This document shows, piece by piece, positions 1 to 10,539 of a stretch of DNA of 64,000 nucleotides. The notes beneath the pieces were generated by a model, which saw only the letters and a program-made list of their open reading frames with translations, ran no database searches and was not told the origin of the DNA. The stretch lies in assembly GCA_014529385.2 (NCBI GenBank), contig CM043951.1, positions 110,505,469 to 110,569,468 on the forward strand, read 5' to 3'. Position 1 is the stretch's first letter. Every line of letters begins with the position of its first letter. A program made the translations under genes and the position numbers. Source of the stretch: Adiantum capillus-veneris (taxonomy: Eukaryota > Streptophyta > Polypodiopsida > Polypodiales > Pteridaceae).

Positions 1-31
1 CTTAAGCCCTTGATTGCATGTGAGTTGGCGT

Positions 32-1166
32 TGTCAGGAGTTTTTTGGAGCAAGGGATTGCGCATATGTACATACCCATGCATGGTGCATCAAATAAAGT
101 ATTGCCCATTTTCCAGAGCCAGGTGGTTACGTGGGGCCCACATGTGTACAGGTAGGACACCATGTACATAGTGCATCGATTTTCATCGTTACTAGTACCA
201 TTGTGTTTTTCTACAATAAGGAGGAGTTGGTAGCGCGTAAAACTTCTCGAGGAAGCTATCCGCGGGCCGACGACGTGAGGTCAGCAGGTGCGTCAGATGG
301 CATCTAGTGGCGTCAGGAGGGCGAACGAGGTCAATATTTGCACGCAGATGAGGACGGACACAGCGTGGGTGTTTGCTTGTGAGAATTATGCAGAAAGGTC
401 ATCATGAGGACCTTTTTTTGGGGCCACTTCACGTGGTGGCGAGATGCATTATTGGAAAAAAGCTGAGTGCCAGGTGTGCGAATGATGCAAAAAGGTGACA
501 ACTATGCACTGCGAGGTCAGTTTTTGGCCTGTTCGGGGTCCGTTTGAGGTCATCTAAAAGGCCAAGGGTGCCCAACTAAAAAAGCTAAGTGTGGGAACTG
601 AAAAAACTGAGAGAAGACCAGAAAAAAACGTGGAGAAGAGAGGAGGAACAGCCGCAGGTGTGTTTTTGCCATTTTGGAGCCTGTTTTGGCCGTAAAACTG
701 CTCATCCGAGGTCGGATTTGAGCACTTTGACATTGTAGACTGGGGTTTTGGGCCGTTCCGGACGCGATGGCGCTGTCCATTTTGCCAAATTCCTCACTCT
801 TTTCCTGCTGTTTTTCTGTGTAAGTTCCTCCTATGAGCGAAGTTTCTGCTCCAGTTTGTGATTGTATCTGGCTTCTTTCACCCATAGTGTGTGAGCTATT
901 TGCCCCATTGGTGTTGGCCCAAGCTCAATTGTATCTAAACATCAGAAATTCTCCTCTTTTGAGCTGAGTTTTTTGGGTGTGTGTGTGTGTGTGTGTGTGT
1001 CTGTGTGGTGGATAGTCTCTCTCCTCTCACTCCAGAGGTGTGTTCCCTGTCTCGGCCAGGTGTGTTGTCTAAGCCGAGTGGTGCCCCATAGTGTGTGTGT
1101 GTATCTTCCCAAGAGTGTGTGACGGGTCGTTATAGAGGCGCTGTGTGTGTTTTCATCCCGCTCACA
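32..1166 (+). repeat. 5' LTR of the Tat element
   Basis: This direct repeat matches 7599-8735 almost base for base. It begins TG and ends CA. The distal part is rich in GT (run at about 977-1001), as is typical of U5-type sequence in this element. An AATAAA motif lies near position 90. The repeat ends six bases before the primer-binding site. Confidence 0.95.
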
Positions 1167-1172
1167 TTCTTT

Positions 1173-1190
1173 TGGTGCCCCCACGGAGGA
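1173..1190 (+). other. Primer-binding site, TGGTGCCCC type
   Basis: TGGTGCCCCCACGGAGGA lies six bases after the 5' LTR. It begins with the TGG that pairs with a tRNA 3' CCA. It is not the common initiator-Met site. Two other minus-strand elements here carry closely similar sites (12733-12751 and 62591-62604). I did not assign the tRNA. Confidence 0.75.
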
Positions 1191-1221
1191 TCTTCTTCGA
1201 GTACCTTCTGCTTCGAGCTTC

Positions 1222-1318
1222 GGGATTACAGGTTGCAGGTTGCAGATTACAGGTTACAGGTTACAGGTTACAGGAACAGGGACAGGGACAGGTACAGGTG
1301 ATTCACACAGGTACAGGT
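1222..1318 (+). repeat. Short tandem repeats (TACAGGT / CAGGGA) in the element leader
   Basis: About 95 bases just after the primer site consist of imperfect copies of TTACAGGT, TGCAGGT and GGGACA-type units. They lie in the untranslated leader, before gag. They could be simple slippage products or a repeated RNA element such as a dimerisation or packaging signal; the sequence does not decide. Confidence 0.8.
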
Positions 1319-2219
1319 AGCTGGACTAGTAGTGATGTCACTTGCAGTTGTTGTGGGAATGCATCACTTGGCGCCTATTTGAGCGCATTGTTTGTTGGAT
1401 TGTACGTTACTTGTGGAAACTGCCATTGTACGCCTTTGTGGAGCCATATATGGTTTTATTTGGCAGTCCCAGCCATTTCTGAGACTTGGTCTGGAAGATA
1501 GTCATTTCTGAGACTTGACTATACGCGATTTGCATTAGCTTTCGTGTGAGGGTCGATAGCGTGAGGTTTTTATTGAGCTGGGGGATTCTCAAATGTGGAG
1601 ATCCTTTCGGTGATACAGGTAGCTGGAGCACCCTTTTCGTGACCTCGCCATAGGCTATGTACTAGTGAGTCCTACTTGATGCTCGGGTTCTATTGTTGAC
1701 AGTTTATGCATACATAGACAGTCTATATTTTGGGTTCCTACTGCTCTACTTCTGGGGAAACTCTGTCGAAATTTTCCCAAGTTATGATGGCTGGTTTTTT
1801 GGTATTTTGAGCCATTTATGCTGTTATGTTGCTGAAATTTTGGCAAAATCAGAGGTTGAGTCAGGTGTGCCTTCTTGGGAGCTTCATTGTTGGCTTTAAT
1901 GGATGATCAAAATGGCCCTCAGTTCACTCCTTTTCATTTAACGCAAAGAATTCAGATTAATGTTCATGTGTCCAGGAAGATCTTTTTCCAGCAGCGCATA
2001 GTCTTTATGTTTGGGCCAAGAAGATTGAGAGAGATCCTGGAATGTCCTTTGCCTGTTGTCATTCCGATGATCAACTATGAAAACTCATTTGATGTGCATG
2101 TGTTTGTCCTTATCTAAAGTTGAGCTCCATTGAAGTTTCTGGGGATTGGGAAGTGAAAAGTTTTGGGTTCTTGCACGTGTGTTCGAAGGGGTTCTCAAAG
2201 CATCATAATTTGGGTAGCC

Positions 2220-5200
2220 ATGGCTTTCTCTTATCCCGAGTTTCATGGAAGAAGTGATGAAGATGTGGAAGAATTTTTGGAAAAGATGGAGGTTGCCTGC
2301 ATTAGCAACCAGATTCATGACCCTACGCAAATGTTACGCCTTCTCCAAATTTGTTTGAAGAGTGATGCACGAGCTTGGTCCAAAGCATTTGAAGAGGAGT
2401 TGCGTATGGCTGATCCACCTATAAGATTGAGTTGGGACAATCTAAGGCATGGATTGGAAGTGGTGTTTGTGAAGATAGAAGACCCTGACAAAGTGTGGCA
2501 AGAAGTACAGGCTTTGGTGCAAAAGGAAGGTGAGCCAGTAGATGCATACATACGTAAGTTTTCATTGGCATGGGAGCGAATGTGCAAGGCTTTAGCACCA
2601 CAGGTACCCCCGCCTGACATGATGAAGAAGGACAGGTTCTTGGCTGGTCTTTGGGAGAATATACGTTGGAGAGTAGAGCTAAAGAAGCCTAGGACATATG
2701 AAGATGCACTAGAGGTAGCAAGGAACAAAGAGTGGAAGCTGAGGAAAATGAGCCAGTTAGGGGTGGAGTCTTTGCCAATGAGGTCTGAATTTCAGCCTAT
2801 AGAGTCTTTACAAGGGCGCATGTCAGGGGCTCATCATGAACCAGTGGTTCCTGTTACTACTCAGGTTATGCCAGCAGTGGTCACTACAGCAGTGCAAGAT
2901 GATGGCCTAAGGCAAGACATGAGGCAAGTGGTTGATCTGATGAAGAATCTCAGCCTAAACATGCTAGGTCAAGTGGGAAGTAATCGAGGTCGAGGGCGGT
3001 TTGCAAATCAGCCAGGAGGTGAAGAAAGACCTAGGAATGGTGCTGGACAAAGTAATAGTAGGTTTTGGAGGCAGACGCCCACATGTTATAATTGTGGAGA
3101 GTTGGGTCACATCAGCCCGCAATGTGATAAGCCACCAAGGATGGGGGGAGACATGTATCCATTGCCAAGACAGGTGCTAACTAGATCAAATGATTATGGC
3201 ATCGAAATTAAGGGAGACGAAGGAACCAGTGGACTGACCCAGGAGGAAAAGGGAAAGACAAAAGTGCTAAGTGTAGTCACCTTGGAGAAGGCATCAAAGC
3301 TAGAGGATACATTAGTGATGCCTATTGGGAAGAGGACCACAGAGGATAAGGAAGGAAGAAGTGCCCCAGGTCCTAGTAAGAAGAAAGGAAAGAGCCATGA
3401 AGGCGAGGATGTCAAGGCCAAGAGGAAAAGGAGAGCTCGTCGAAAGTTTCATGTTTCAGATTTTCCACTAGGGGATGGGCAATTAAGCTATGACTTGAAG
3501 GAGGATCTGACGAGCAGGAAGGCAGATGTTACTTTTGGGCAGCTTATAGAGATGGTGCCTAAGCTAAAGCGACAGTGGAAGAGGATGGTTAACCCAATGG
3601 AGAAAGAGCCAGAGAGAGGTTCAGTGAAGGTGTTGGCAATGGACGAGCTACCAGACATTTGTCCAATAGTAGATGTGTGGCATAAAAGGAAAAATTTGGG
3701 ACAAGGTTATGTGGATGGCGGAGCCCAAATATGCGTCATAACACACTCATGCGTTGAGAAGATGGGTCTCACAGTGGCTGGGGTGTCAGGTTTTCGGATC
3801 AGATTGGCAAACCATCAAAAAGTAAAATGCTTGGGTGTTGTAAAGAGCATAGAAGTGGAGGCATATGATGCAAAGGCAGTGGTTGATTTTCATGTGATGC
3901 CAGCAGGGTTGGGAGCATATCCTATTATACTGGGCAGACCATGGTTACGTGCAGTGGGAGCTGTTCAAGATTGGCGACATGGTACAATTAGCCTCTATGG
4001 AAAGACAGGTACCAAGAAGCTTTATAATATGGACACAAGGAAACGATTAGAGGAGCTTTATGAAGATGAGGATGAGTCTAGTGATGAAGACTCTTCCACG
4101 GTGACAGATGAGGACAGTGATAGCACTACCAGCAGTGATGAGGATGCTGATGTTGCATTTCTTTTGATGGATAAAGAAATCCAGGAGTGTGGTTTAGTCG
4201 CATTTGCGAATGAAGTTGAAGATGAAAGTGAAGGACCTTATGAAGTGATTGAAGGGCTGATGCAAACCAAGGTTGAGTTGTCAAAAAAGCAGGAATTAAT
4301 GACGCAAATGATTAGTGGAGACCTCTCAGCTATGGAGAAGGATATATTTTTGCATATGCTGGCTAGTTTTCCTGATTTGTTCATTACTTCATATGAAGAG
4401 ATCAGAGGGTTCAAGGGTGAAGAGATGCATATAGAGCTGAATGAAGGTGCTAAGCCAGTGCGGCAAAGGCTAAGAAGGATGGGTCAAGAGCAAATGGAAG
4501 CCTTGCGGGTAGAGGTGGACAAGTTATTGAAGGCAGGGTTCATAGTTCCAGTGGAGACCACAGAATGGGTGAGTCCAGTAGTAGTCAGTCCAAAGAAGGA
4601 TGGGAAGTGGAGGATTTGTGTAGATTTTAAGCCCTTAAACGCAGCCACAAAGAAGAACCCATATCCTCTTCCATTCATCGATCAGATCTTGGATTCAGTG
4701 GCAGGTTATGAGAGGTACAGTGTGTGTGATGGTTTTTCAGGCTATTTTCAATTGAAGATTGCTCTTAAAGACCGCACAAAGACAACTTTTATTACGCCAT
4801 GGGGCTGCTATTGCTACACAGTGTTGCCGTTTGGGTTGTCAAATGGACCATCTTTCTATCAAGAAAGAGCAAATTGGGTGCTGGAACCATTCATTGGTAG
4901 TTGTGTTAAGGCTTTTATGGATGACTTCTGTGTCTATAGCAGTAGGGCTGAGCATCATGAGAAGTTGCAGATGGTATTGGCTCGATATGATGAATGTGGA
5001 GGACAACTAAATCCAAAGAAATGTCATCTAGCACAGCCAAGGGTGAAGTTATTGGGCCATATGGTGTCAGAAAATGGCATTGAGGCTGATCCAGATAAGG
5101 TGAAGTCTATTATTCTTCTTCCATCACCTATGAGTACGAAGCAATTGGCAACCTTTATACACAAAGTGAAGTACATGGCACGGTTTATTCCATTGTCTTC

Positions 5201-5864
5201 GCAGCTTCTTTATCCATTACAACAAGTGGCAAAGCATGATCCATTGCAATGGGATGACAAATGTGAAGAAGTGTTTCAAGAGGTGAAAGAGGTGTTAGGG
5301 GGGTTGTCAGCCATGCAGGCTCCTGATTGGGAGAAAGTTTTTTATGTAAATCCATCAGTAGGGGATGATGCCATTGGAGCCATGCTATTGCAAAAGGGGA
5401 AGGGCAGCCATTATATGAGGCCAGTGTATTGTGCAAGCCGAGTGAAGTTGGTAGCGGAGAGAAAGTTATCGGAAGTAGAGCTAGTGATGGCCAGTGTAAT
5501 ATTTGCTTGTCGACGATTTCGTCATTACTTGCTACCACGGCCTTTTGTTTTCTTGACGAGTTATGCCTTTTTGCCACAGTTAATTAATGGTATTAACATG
5601 TCAAATGTGGTGAAGAAATGGGTAATTGAGCTGCAAGAGTTTGAGTTCTCTTTTCTAGTGGAAGATAGTACAAGGGCTACCCTAGCTGATTTGTTGACCT
5701 ACAAGGAGAATCCCCTTATTGTTAAGGAAGAGGTGGTGAGAAAGGTAGTTGAAGAAGTGCCACAGATCAGCAATGCACATGTGTTGTTCTTTGATGGTTC
5801 ATACAGAAAGAGCCATGATGCAGCTTCAGGGGGTATAGCACTTTATGATCCAGAGGGAAGCTAG
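2220..5864 (+). CDS. Tat gag-pol polyprotein, part 1 (Gag, protease, RT, RNase H, start of second RNase H)
   Basis: The likely start is the ATG at 2220 (MAFSYPEF), where a Ty3-type capsid domain begins. A CCHC knuckle (CYNCGELGHISPQC) is at residues 289-302. The aspartic protease motif YVDGGAQICVI has its catalytic Asp at residue 499 (D-G-G rather than D-S/T-G). A very acidic linker lies at 4063-4152. RT has its catalytic box as AFMDDF (codons 4914-4925). The first RNase H (about 5320-5700) looks inactive: the usual first Asp position reads YVNPSVGDD, so Asp is Asn. A second RNase H starts at LFFDGSYR (Asp codon 5793). The frame closes at 5864, inside that domain, although homologous coding continues at once in another frame, so a single indel near 5850-5860 has split the polyprotein. 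Confidence 0.9.
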   Translation: MAFSYPEFHGRSDEDVEEFLEKMEVACISNQIHDPTQMLRLLQICLKSDARAWSKAFEEELRMADPPIRLSWDNLRHGLEVVFVKIEDPDKVWQEVQALVQKEGEPVDAYIRKFSLAWERMCKALAPQVPPPDMMKKDRFLAGLWENIRWRVELKKPRTYEDALEVARNKEWKLRKMSQLGVESLPMRSEFQPIESLQGRMSGAHHEPVVPVTTQVMPAVVTTAVQDDGLRQDMRQVVDLMKNLSLNMLGQVGSNRGRGRFANQPGGEERPRNGAGQSNSRFWRQTPTCYNCGELGHISPQCDKPPRMGGDMYPLPRQVLTRSNDYGIEIKGDEGTSGLTQEEKGKTKVLSVVTLEKASKLEDTLVMPIGKRTTEDKEGRSAPGPSKKKGKSHEGEDVKAKRKRRARRKFHVSDFPLGDGQLSYDLKEDLTSRKADVTFGQLIEMVPKLKRQWKRMVNPMEKEPERGSVKVLAMDELPDICPIVDVWHKRKNLGQGYVDGGAQICVITHSCVEKMGLTVAGVSGFRIRLANHQKVKCLGVVKSIEVEAYDAKAVVDFHVMPAGLGAYPIILGRPWLRAVGAVQDWRHGTISLYGKTGTKKLYNMDTRKRLEELYEDEDESSDEDSSTVTDEDSDSTTSSDEDADVAFLLMDKEIQECGLVAFANEVEDESEGPYEVIEGLMQTKVELSKKQELMTQMISGDLSAMEKDIFLHMLASFPDLFITSYEEIRGFKGEEMHIELNEGAKPVRQRLRRMGQEQMEALRVEVDKLLKAGFIVPVETTEWVSPVVVSPKKDGKWRICVDFKPLNAATKKNPYPLPFIDQILDSVAGYERYSVCDGFSGYFQLKIALKDRTKTTFITPWGCYCYTVLPFGLSNGPSFYQERANWVLEPFIGSCVKAFMDDFCVYSSRAEHHEKLQMVLARYDECGGQLNPKKCHLAQPRVKLLGHMVSENGIEADPDKVKSIILLPSPMSTKQLATFIHKVKYMARFIPLSSQLLYPLQQVAKHDPLQWDDKCEEVFQEVKEVLGGLSAMQAPDWEKVFYVNPSVGDDAIGAMLLQKGKGSHYMRPVYCASRVKLVAERKLSEVELVMASVIFACRRFRHYLLPRPFVFLTSYAFLPQLINGINMSNVVKKWVIELQEFEFSFLVEDSTRATLADLLTYKENPLIVKEEVVRKVVEEVPQISNAHVLFFDGSYRKSHDAASGGIALYDPEGS

Positions 5865-5884
5865 TATGCAAGAGAGGGTTCAAA

Positions 5885-7570
5885 TTGGATGCTCATAGTA
5901 ACAATGAGGCTGAATATGCTACATTGGAAGCCGGATTACACATTTGTTTGAAGCATGGGGTTCGAAGGTTGAGCATAAAAGGTGATGCCTTGTTAGTGGT
6001 GAAGCAAGTGTTGGGTGTGTGGAAGAGCAAGAATACCTCATTGAAGGAAATGTGCTTCAGAATTAAAGGCCTGTTAAAAAAGTTTGAAGCATGGAGTATC
6101 AGACACATTGAACGTGCTCTAAATGGAGAGGCACATGAAGCAGCTCAAGGCATGATTGGGGAGCTATTTGTGTTGAGGACCACTTTACCTCTTTATCATG
6201 GCCGGGAAAGTTTGGCTCAAGAAGAGGAGTTTTTGCTAACAGGAATCATTCCAAAGGAGATTCAGAAGTCTAAGAAGTATGGCTTTGTGCGTAGAGCATA
6301 CAGGTACAAATTGATTGGTGATGTCTTATACATGAAAGGGGCTGATCTCGTGTTGAGACGTGTACCTTGGCGGGAGGAGCTTTACAGAGTGTTGGAAGAG
6401 AATCACGAAGGCGCATGTGGTGGCCATTTTGCTCTAAAGATCACCTTGCATAAGATTTTGCAAGAGGGGTATGTATGGCCTAGTTTGCACAAGGATGTTC
6501 ACCATTGGTGTAGGTCTTGCAATAGGTGTCAAGCATTTGGGAAGAGAGTGTTAAAGCCAGAGCTACGAAAAACCATTATGGTGTTTGATGTGTTTGAAAA
6601 GTGGGGGATTGATGCAATAGGCCCGTTACCTATCACAAGCAGGGGCAAAAGCTATATCTTGACGGCAGTGGACTATCTTTCTAGATGGGCAGAGGCTATA
6701 GCAGTAAAACAGATCACTGCAAAGGATGTGGCAAAATTTGTGTATGATGAAATATGTTGCAAGTTTGGGGTGCCATTAGAGCTACTTTCAGATAAGGGGC
6801 CAGGATTTAGAGCTAAACTGCTAGACTTCTTATGCACAAAGATGAAGATTAGGCACCAGCATACCACTCCTTATTACCCGCAGTGTAATGGCTTGAATGA
6901 AAGATTCAATGGTGAGTTGGTACAGATTCTTTCGAAAGTGACAGAGCACCAAGGAAAGAATTGGGATTTGGAATTGCCTAGTGCATTATGGGCTTACCGT
7001 ACTTCGGTGAAGACAGGTACAGGGTTTACTCCATTTCATTTGGTGTATGGAAAGGAAGCACTATTGCCTGTGGAGGTAGAGTTGCCTGCGGTCAAGATGT
7101 TAGAGAAGTTGCTTGGGCCGCCTAGTGATGCATTCAAAGAGAGGCTCTTGCAATTACAAGAGGTCCAGTTGGATAGGATGAGCGCATTGGAGCATTATGG
7201 GCAGATGCAGGATAAGACTTTGACAAAGCTAAATGAAAAGGTCAAAAGTAAGGGTATCAAGCAACATGACTTGGTTTTGCGCTACAACAGTAAGCTGGAC
7301 AACACCTTCCAAAAGAAGTTTCAAATTAAGTGGGAAGGCCCTTTCAAGGTAGTAGAGTGTTTTCCAAATGGCACATATCAGCTGGCTAACCTGGACGGTG
7401 TTCTACATAAGTCAAGGGTAAATGGATTGCGTCTTAAATTGTATCATGCTAGATTGATGATGGTGGAACAAGATGAGTTGTCGGTGGAGCAAGAAATGTT
7501 GGTGAAGGATGAGGAGACTTGTGATGCGGCGAGTCTCATATCTCTCTTTGCTGCTGCTGATCATGAATGA
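5885..7570 (+). CDS. Tat gag-pol polyprotein, part 2 (rest of second RNase H, integrase)
   Basis: Homologous coding resumes in this frame from about 5852; the first codon here is not a true start. It opens with the rest of the second RNase H (SNNEAEY with Glu codon 5906, IKGDALLVV with Asp codon 5984), which keeps the catalytic residues lost in the first domain. Integrase follows: zinc region GGHF...VHHWCRSCNRCQ (about 6415-6540), then the catalytic core with Asp at 6611 (WGIDAIGPL), Asp at 6791 (SDKGPGF) and Glu at 6899 (NERFNG), a D-X35-E spacing. A C-terminal GPY/F-type module (KWEGPFKV...GTYQL) lies near 7330-7390. The stop is just before the polypurine tract. Apart from the frame break this part looks functional. 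Confidence 0.9.
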   Translation: MDAHSNNEAEYATLEAGLHICLKHGVRRLSIKGDALLVVKQVLGVWKSKNTSLKEMCFRIKGLLKKFEAWSIRHIERALNGEAHEAAQGMIGELFVLRTTLPLYHGRESLAQEEEFLLTGIIPKEIQKSKKYGFVRRAYRYKLIGDVLYMKGADLVLRRVPWREELYRVLEENHEGACGGHFALKITLHKILQEGYVWPSLHKDVHHWCRSCNRCQAFGKRVLKPELRKTIMVFDVFEKWGIDAIGPLPITSRGKSYILTAVDYLSRWAEAIAVKQITAKDVAKFVYDEICCKFGVPLELLSDKGPGFRAKLLDFLCTKMKIRHQHTTPYYPQCNGLNERFNGELVQILSKVTEHQGKNWDLELPSALWAYRTSVKTGTGFTPFHLVYGKEALLPVEVELPAVKMLEKLLGPPSDAFKERLLQLQEVQLDRMSALEHYGQMQDKTLTKLNEKVKSKGIKQHDLVLRYNSKLDNTFQKKFQIKWEGPFKVVECFPNGTYQLANLDGVLHKSRVNGLRLKLYHARLMMVEQDELSVEQEMLVKDEETCDAASLISLFAAADHE

Positions 7571-7581
7571 TCTAGCAGGCT

Positions 7582-7591
7582 AGGGGATGGG
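7582..7591 (+). other. Polypurine tract of the Tat element
   Basis: AGGGGATGGG lies seven bases upstream of the 3' LTR, the place where a plus-strand primer is expected. Confidence 0.7.
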
Positions 7592-7598
7592 CAAATTA

Positions 7599-8735
7599 TG
7601 TCAGGAGTTTTTTGGAGCAAGGGATTGCGCATATGTACATACCCATGCATGGTGCATCAAATAAAGTATTGCCCATTTTCCAGAGCCAGGTGGTTACGTG
7701 GGGCCCACATGTGTACAGGTAGGACACCATGTACATAGTGCATCGATTTTCATCGTTACTAGTACCATTGTGTTTTTCTACAATAAGGAGGAGTTGGTAG
7801 CGCGTAAAACTTCTCGAGGAAGCTATCCGCGGGCCGACGACGTGAGGTCAGCAGGTGCGTCAGATGGCATCTAGTGGCGTCAGGAGGGCGAACGAGGTCA
7901 ATATTTGCACGCAGATGAGGACGGACACAACGTGGGTGTTTGCTTGTGAGAATTATGCAGAAAGGTCATCATGAGGACCTTTTTTTTGGGGCCACTTCAC
8001 GTGGTGGCGAGATGCATTATTGGAAAAAAGCTGAGTGCCAGGTGTGCGAATGATGCAAAAAGGTGACAACTATGCACTGCGAGGTCAGTTTTTGGCCTGT
8101 TCGGGGTCCGTTTGAGGTCATCTAAAAGGCCAAGGGTGCCCAACTAAAAAAGCTAAGTGTGGGAACTGAAAAAACTGAGAGAAGACCAGAAAAAAAACGT
8201 GGAGAAGAGAGGAGGAACAGCCGCAGGTGTGTTTTTGCCCATTTTGGAGCCTGTTTTGGCCGTTAAAACTGCTCATCCGAGGTCGGATTTGAGCACTTTG
8301 ACATTGTAGACTGGGGTTTTGGGCCGTTCCGGACGCGATGGCGCTGTCCATTTTGCCAAATTCCTCACTCTTTTCCTGCTGTTTTTCTGTGTAAGTTCCT
8401 CCTATGAGCGAAGTTTCTGCTCCAGTTTGTGATTGTATCTGGCTTCTTTCACCCATAGTGTGTGAGCTATTTGCCCCATTGGTGTTGGCCCAAGCTCAAT
8501 TGTATCTAAACATCAGAAATTCTCCTCTTTTGAGCTGAGTTTTTTGGGTGTGTGTGTGTGTGTGTGTGTCTGTGTGGTGGATAGTCTCTCTCCTCTCACT
8601 CCAGAGGTGTGTTCCCTGTCTCGGCCAGGTGTGTTGTCTAAGCCGAGTGGTGCCCCATAGTGTGTGTGTGTATCTTCCCAAGAGTGTGTGACGGGTCGTT
8701 ATAGAGGCGCTGTGTGTGTTTTCATCCCGCTCACA
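7599..8735 (+). repeat. 3' LTR of the Tat element
   Basis: This is the direct repeat of 32-1166. Visible differences are one G/A substitution (AGCGTGGG against AACGTGGG) and several one-base differences in homopolymers (T, A, C runs) plus the length of the GT run. It ends CTCACA, followed by the GCGT target duplication. Confidence 0.95.
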
Positions 8736-9600
8736 GCGTCATTCTGCTTGCATTGCATAGTGGTTGATCGCATCTTCCCCATCTAACTGAAGCCTTTCTA
8801 GATCCAAGATGTGGCTGCGAAGATGGGCAATTGGGCGATGTAACTGACTAGCCATGACTCGAAAGCTGGCTATCTCTCGATCGGTAGAATTGCCTCTTTT
8901 CCATATATCAGATGGAAAGGGGTGAAACCTGTGATGTTCGAAATGTCGTGCGGTAGGCCCAAAGAGCGGCCATGAGATTCTTATCCCAATCACTCGTGTG
9001 GTTAGTCACCTATTTTGTGATGATCTATATGTCGTTTATCCTTTCCACTAGACCATTGCACTGTGGATAGTATGCAGTGGAGTGTCGGCGTGTGATGCCT
9101 AACTTTTTCATCATTTCTCCCACCAAGTCGCCTCTAAAACATGGGGCTGTAATGCGTGTGGTGGTTGCTGCTTCCACCCATCGGGTCATGTAGTCTACCC
9201 CAACTAGAATGTAAAGTCTAGCTGATTGGGCCCTTGTTAACGGACCAATTTCATATATTCCCCACTTCTCAAACGGGCCATATGAGATGATAGGAGTCTG
9301 TGGCTCATAGGTTAGTGTTCGATCATCGGATACTTGACAAGCTTGGTATGTTTTACACCAATGATGCACATCCCTATTCAGACTAGGCCAATAGAATCCT
9401 ACTTGTAGAATCTTCTTACTAGTAGTATCTAGAGCAAAGTGGCCACCGCAAACACCATCATGGAAACTTGAGATTACCTCCGTGATTTCACTGGAGATTG
9501 GCACTCGCCTGAGGATTTTGTCTTTGCCCTTGCAATACAAGGTGTTGTTTATAAGGCGGTATCTTGTTTCCTTTTAGACAAGCCATTGTTTTAGGCCATT
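8736..9600 (-). pseudogene. Tat integrase relic, host sequence of the young Tat insertion
   Basis: Read on the minus strand from about 9600, this encodes a Tat-type integrase: CKGKDKILRRVP, then GGHFALDT, then DVHHWCKTYQACQ, then FEKWGIYEIGPL (the first catalytic Asp is replaced by Tyr), then YYPQCNGLVERIND. A stop and a frame change break it at about 9000-9025. The last part (8739-8993) is the downstream integrase region in a shifted frame. Bases 1-31 are its continuation beyond the young insertion. The closest relative in the window is the integrase of the inserted element itself. Confidence 0.85.
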
Positions 9601-9940
9601 AGTGAGATCTCTGGGACATTCACCTGTTTTCAAGAAAAGCAATACGTTCCAACAAGGCTCCCTAGCTAGAGGCTAGCAAAAGAGTCACTATCATCTTGGG
9701 TGCTGTCAAAAAGGTCCATTGCCTTTCCTAACATTGGTAATAAGCCATTGACCTTGCAGCTCAAAGACAAGCTTGATACATGTTGTACCAAAGCTCATAG
9801 CATATACAAAAGATAGGTTGCAATCCAATGGTTGAAAAACACTTCATCTCAACTAAATGAATGCAAGATCATACTACCATATTTCTCACATTGAGAGAAC
9901 CATTTTTTGTCACCCTTAGGACCATCCCTTGTGCTAAGGA
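9601..9940 (-). other. Unassigned gap where RT and RNase H should be
   Basis: Between the protease-side coding at 9941 and the integrase at 9600 only about 340 bases remain, with no recognisable RT or RNase H motif in any frame. A complete element would have about 2 kb here, so an internal deletion or replacement has removed these domains. Confidence 0.65.
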
Positions 9941-10501
9941 TTATTTAAAGCCTTTCTTAAATGCATCAAACATAGTACAATCAAACACAATCTCTACATC
10001 TAGGTTGACAAACCTAGATTGCCAATAGGTTGCCACTGCATCCACTTGCTTAAGAATCTTCTTAGGGTCGACTCCAAAGTCCCACTCCTTGACAACAACA
10101 ATTTGAGTTGTTTCTTCAATTGCTTCCTTTGATTGGTGTAGTTCCAAAGACTTCATGCTTCCTTCCTGCAAGTTTATATCTAGTGGATCCACCTTGTTGT
10201 GATGAGTGAGAATGAGACCCATGATTTCAAGAGAGTTGTCACTATCATTTGTTGTTGTATATTCTTCCTCCAATGTTGTAGTAGAATAGCTAGAGAGTGC
10301 ACTAGTCTCTAGGTCTATCCCTTGTTGCTTATTAGTATTTGTGTTGTATAGAATGTCCTCATCCTTTCTACCTTGCATCTTGAGAATTCTTGTGTCCAAA
10401 TATTGATTTGCTCTCATGGCCATGAGCCATGGTCTCTCTGACATAATTGGGTAGCCCTCCCCCTTAGGGATGCTCATGCCCTGCATAGGAACATCACTCA
10501 C
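9941..10501 (-). pseudogene. Tat relic, protease C-terminal and linker region
   Basis: The minus-strand frame starts with GYPIMSERPWLMAMRANQ, which corresponds to the G-YPIILGRPWLR segment that ends the protease domain in the young Tat element (its 3920-3970). It then runs through an acidic, Ser/Thr-rich linker (TTTLEEEYTTTNDSDNS), again as in the young element. It ends at a stop before any RT motif. Confidence 0.7.
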
Positions 10502-10539
10502 AAGATCACAAGATTTTATAGACTCACCAACTGTGAAAT

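Larger units (their letters stand above)
32..8735 (+). mobile_element. Full-length Ty3/Gypsy LTR retrotransposon, Tat lineage
   Basis: The element is bounded by two near-identical LTRs of about 1.14 kb that begin TGTCAGG and end CTCACA. The base quartet GCGT lies just before the left LTR (28-31) and just after the right LTR (8736-8739), a 4-bp target duplication. Inside are a primer-binding site, a leader, gag, protease, reverse transcriptase, two RNase H domains, integrase and a polypurine tract, in that order. The second RNase H domain and the TGGTGCCCC-type primer site point to the Tat lineage. The LTR pair shows only one clear substitution and a few 1-2 bp length changes in mononucleotide or GT runs, so insertion is recent. 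The host sequence is an older minus-strand Tat relic. Confidence 0.95.

Noticed and set aside
5850-5885. Programmed ribosomal frameshift in the Tat gag-pol
   Set aside because: The break lies inside the second RNase H domain rather than between gag and pol, and no classic slippery site with downstream structure is evident. A mutation or sequencing error is simpler.
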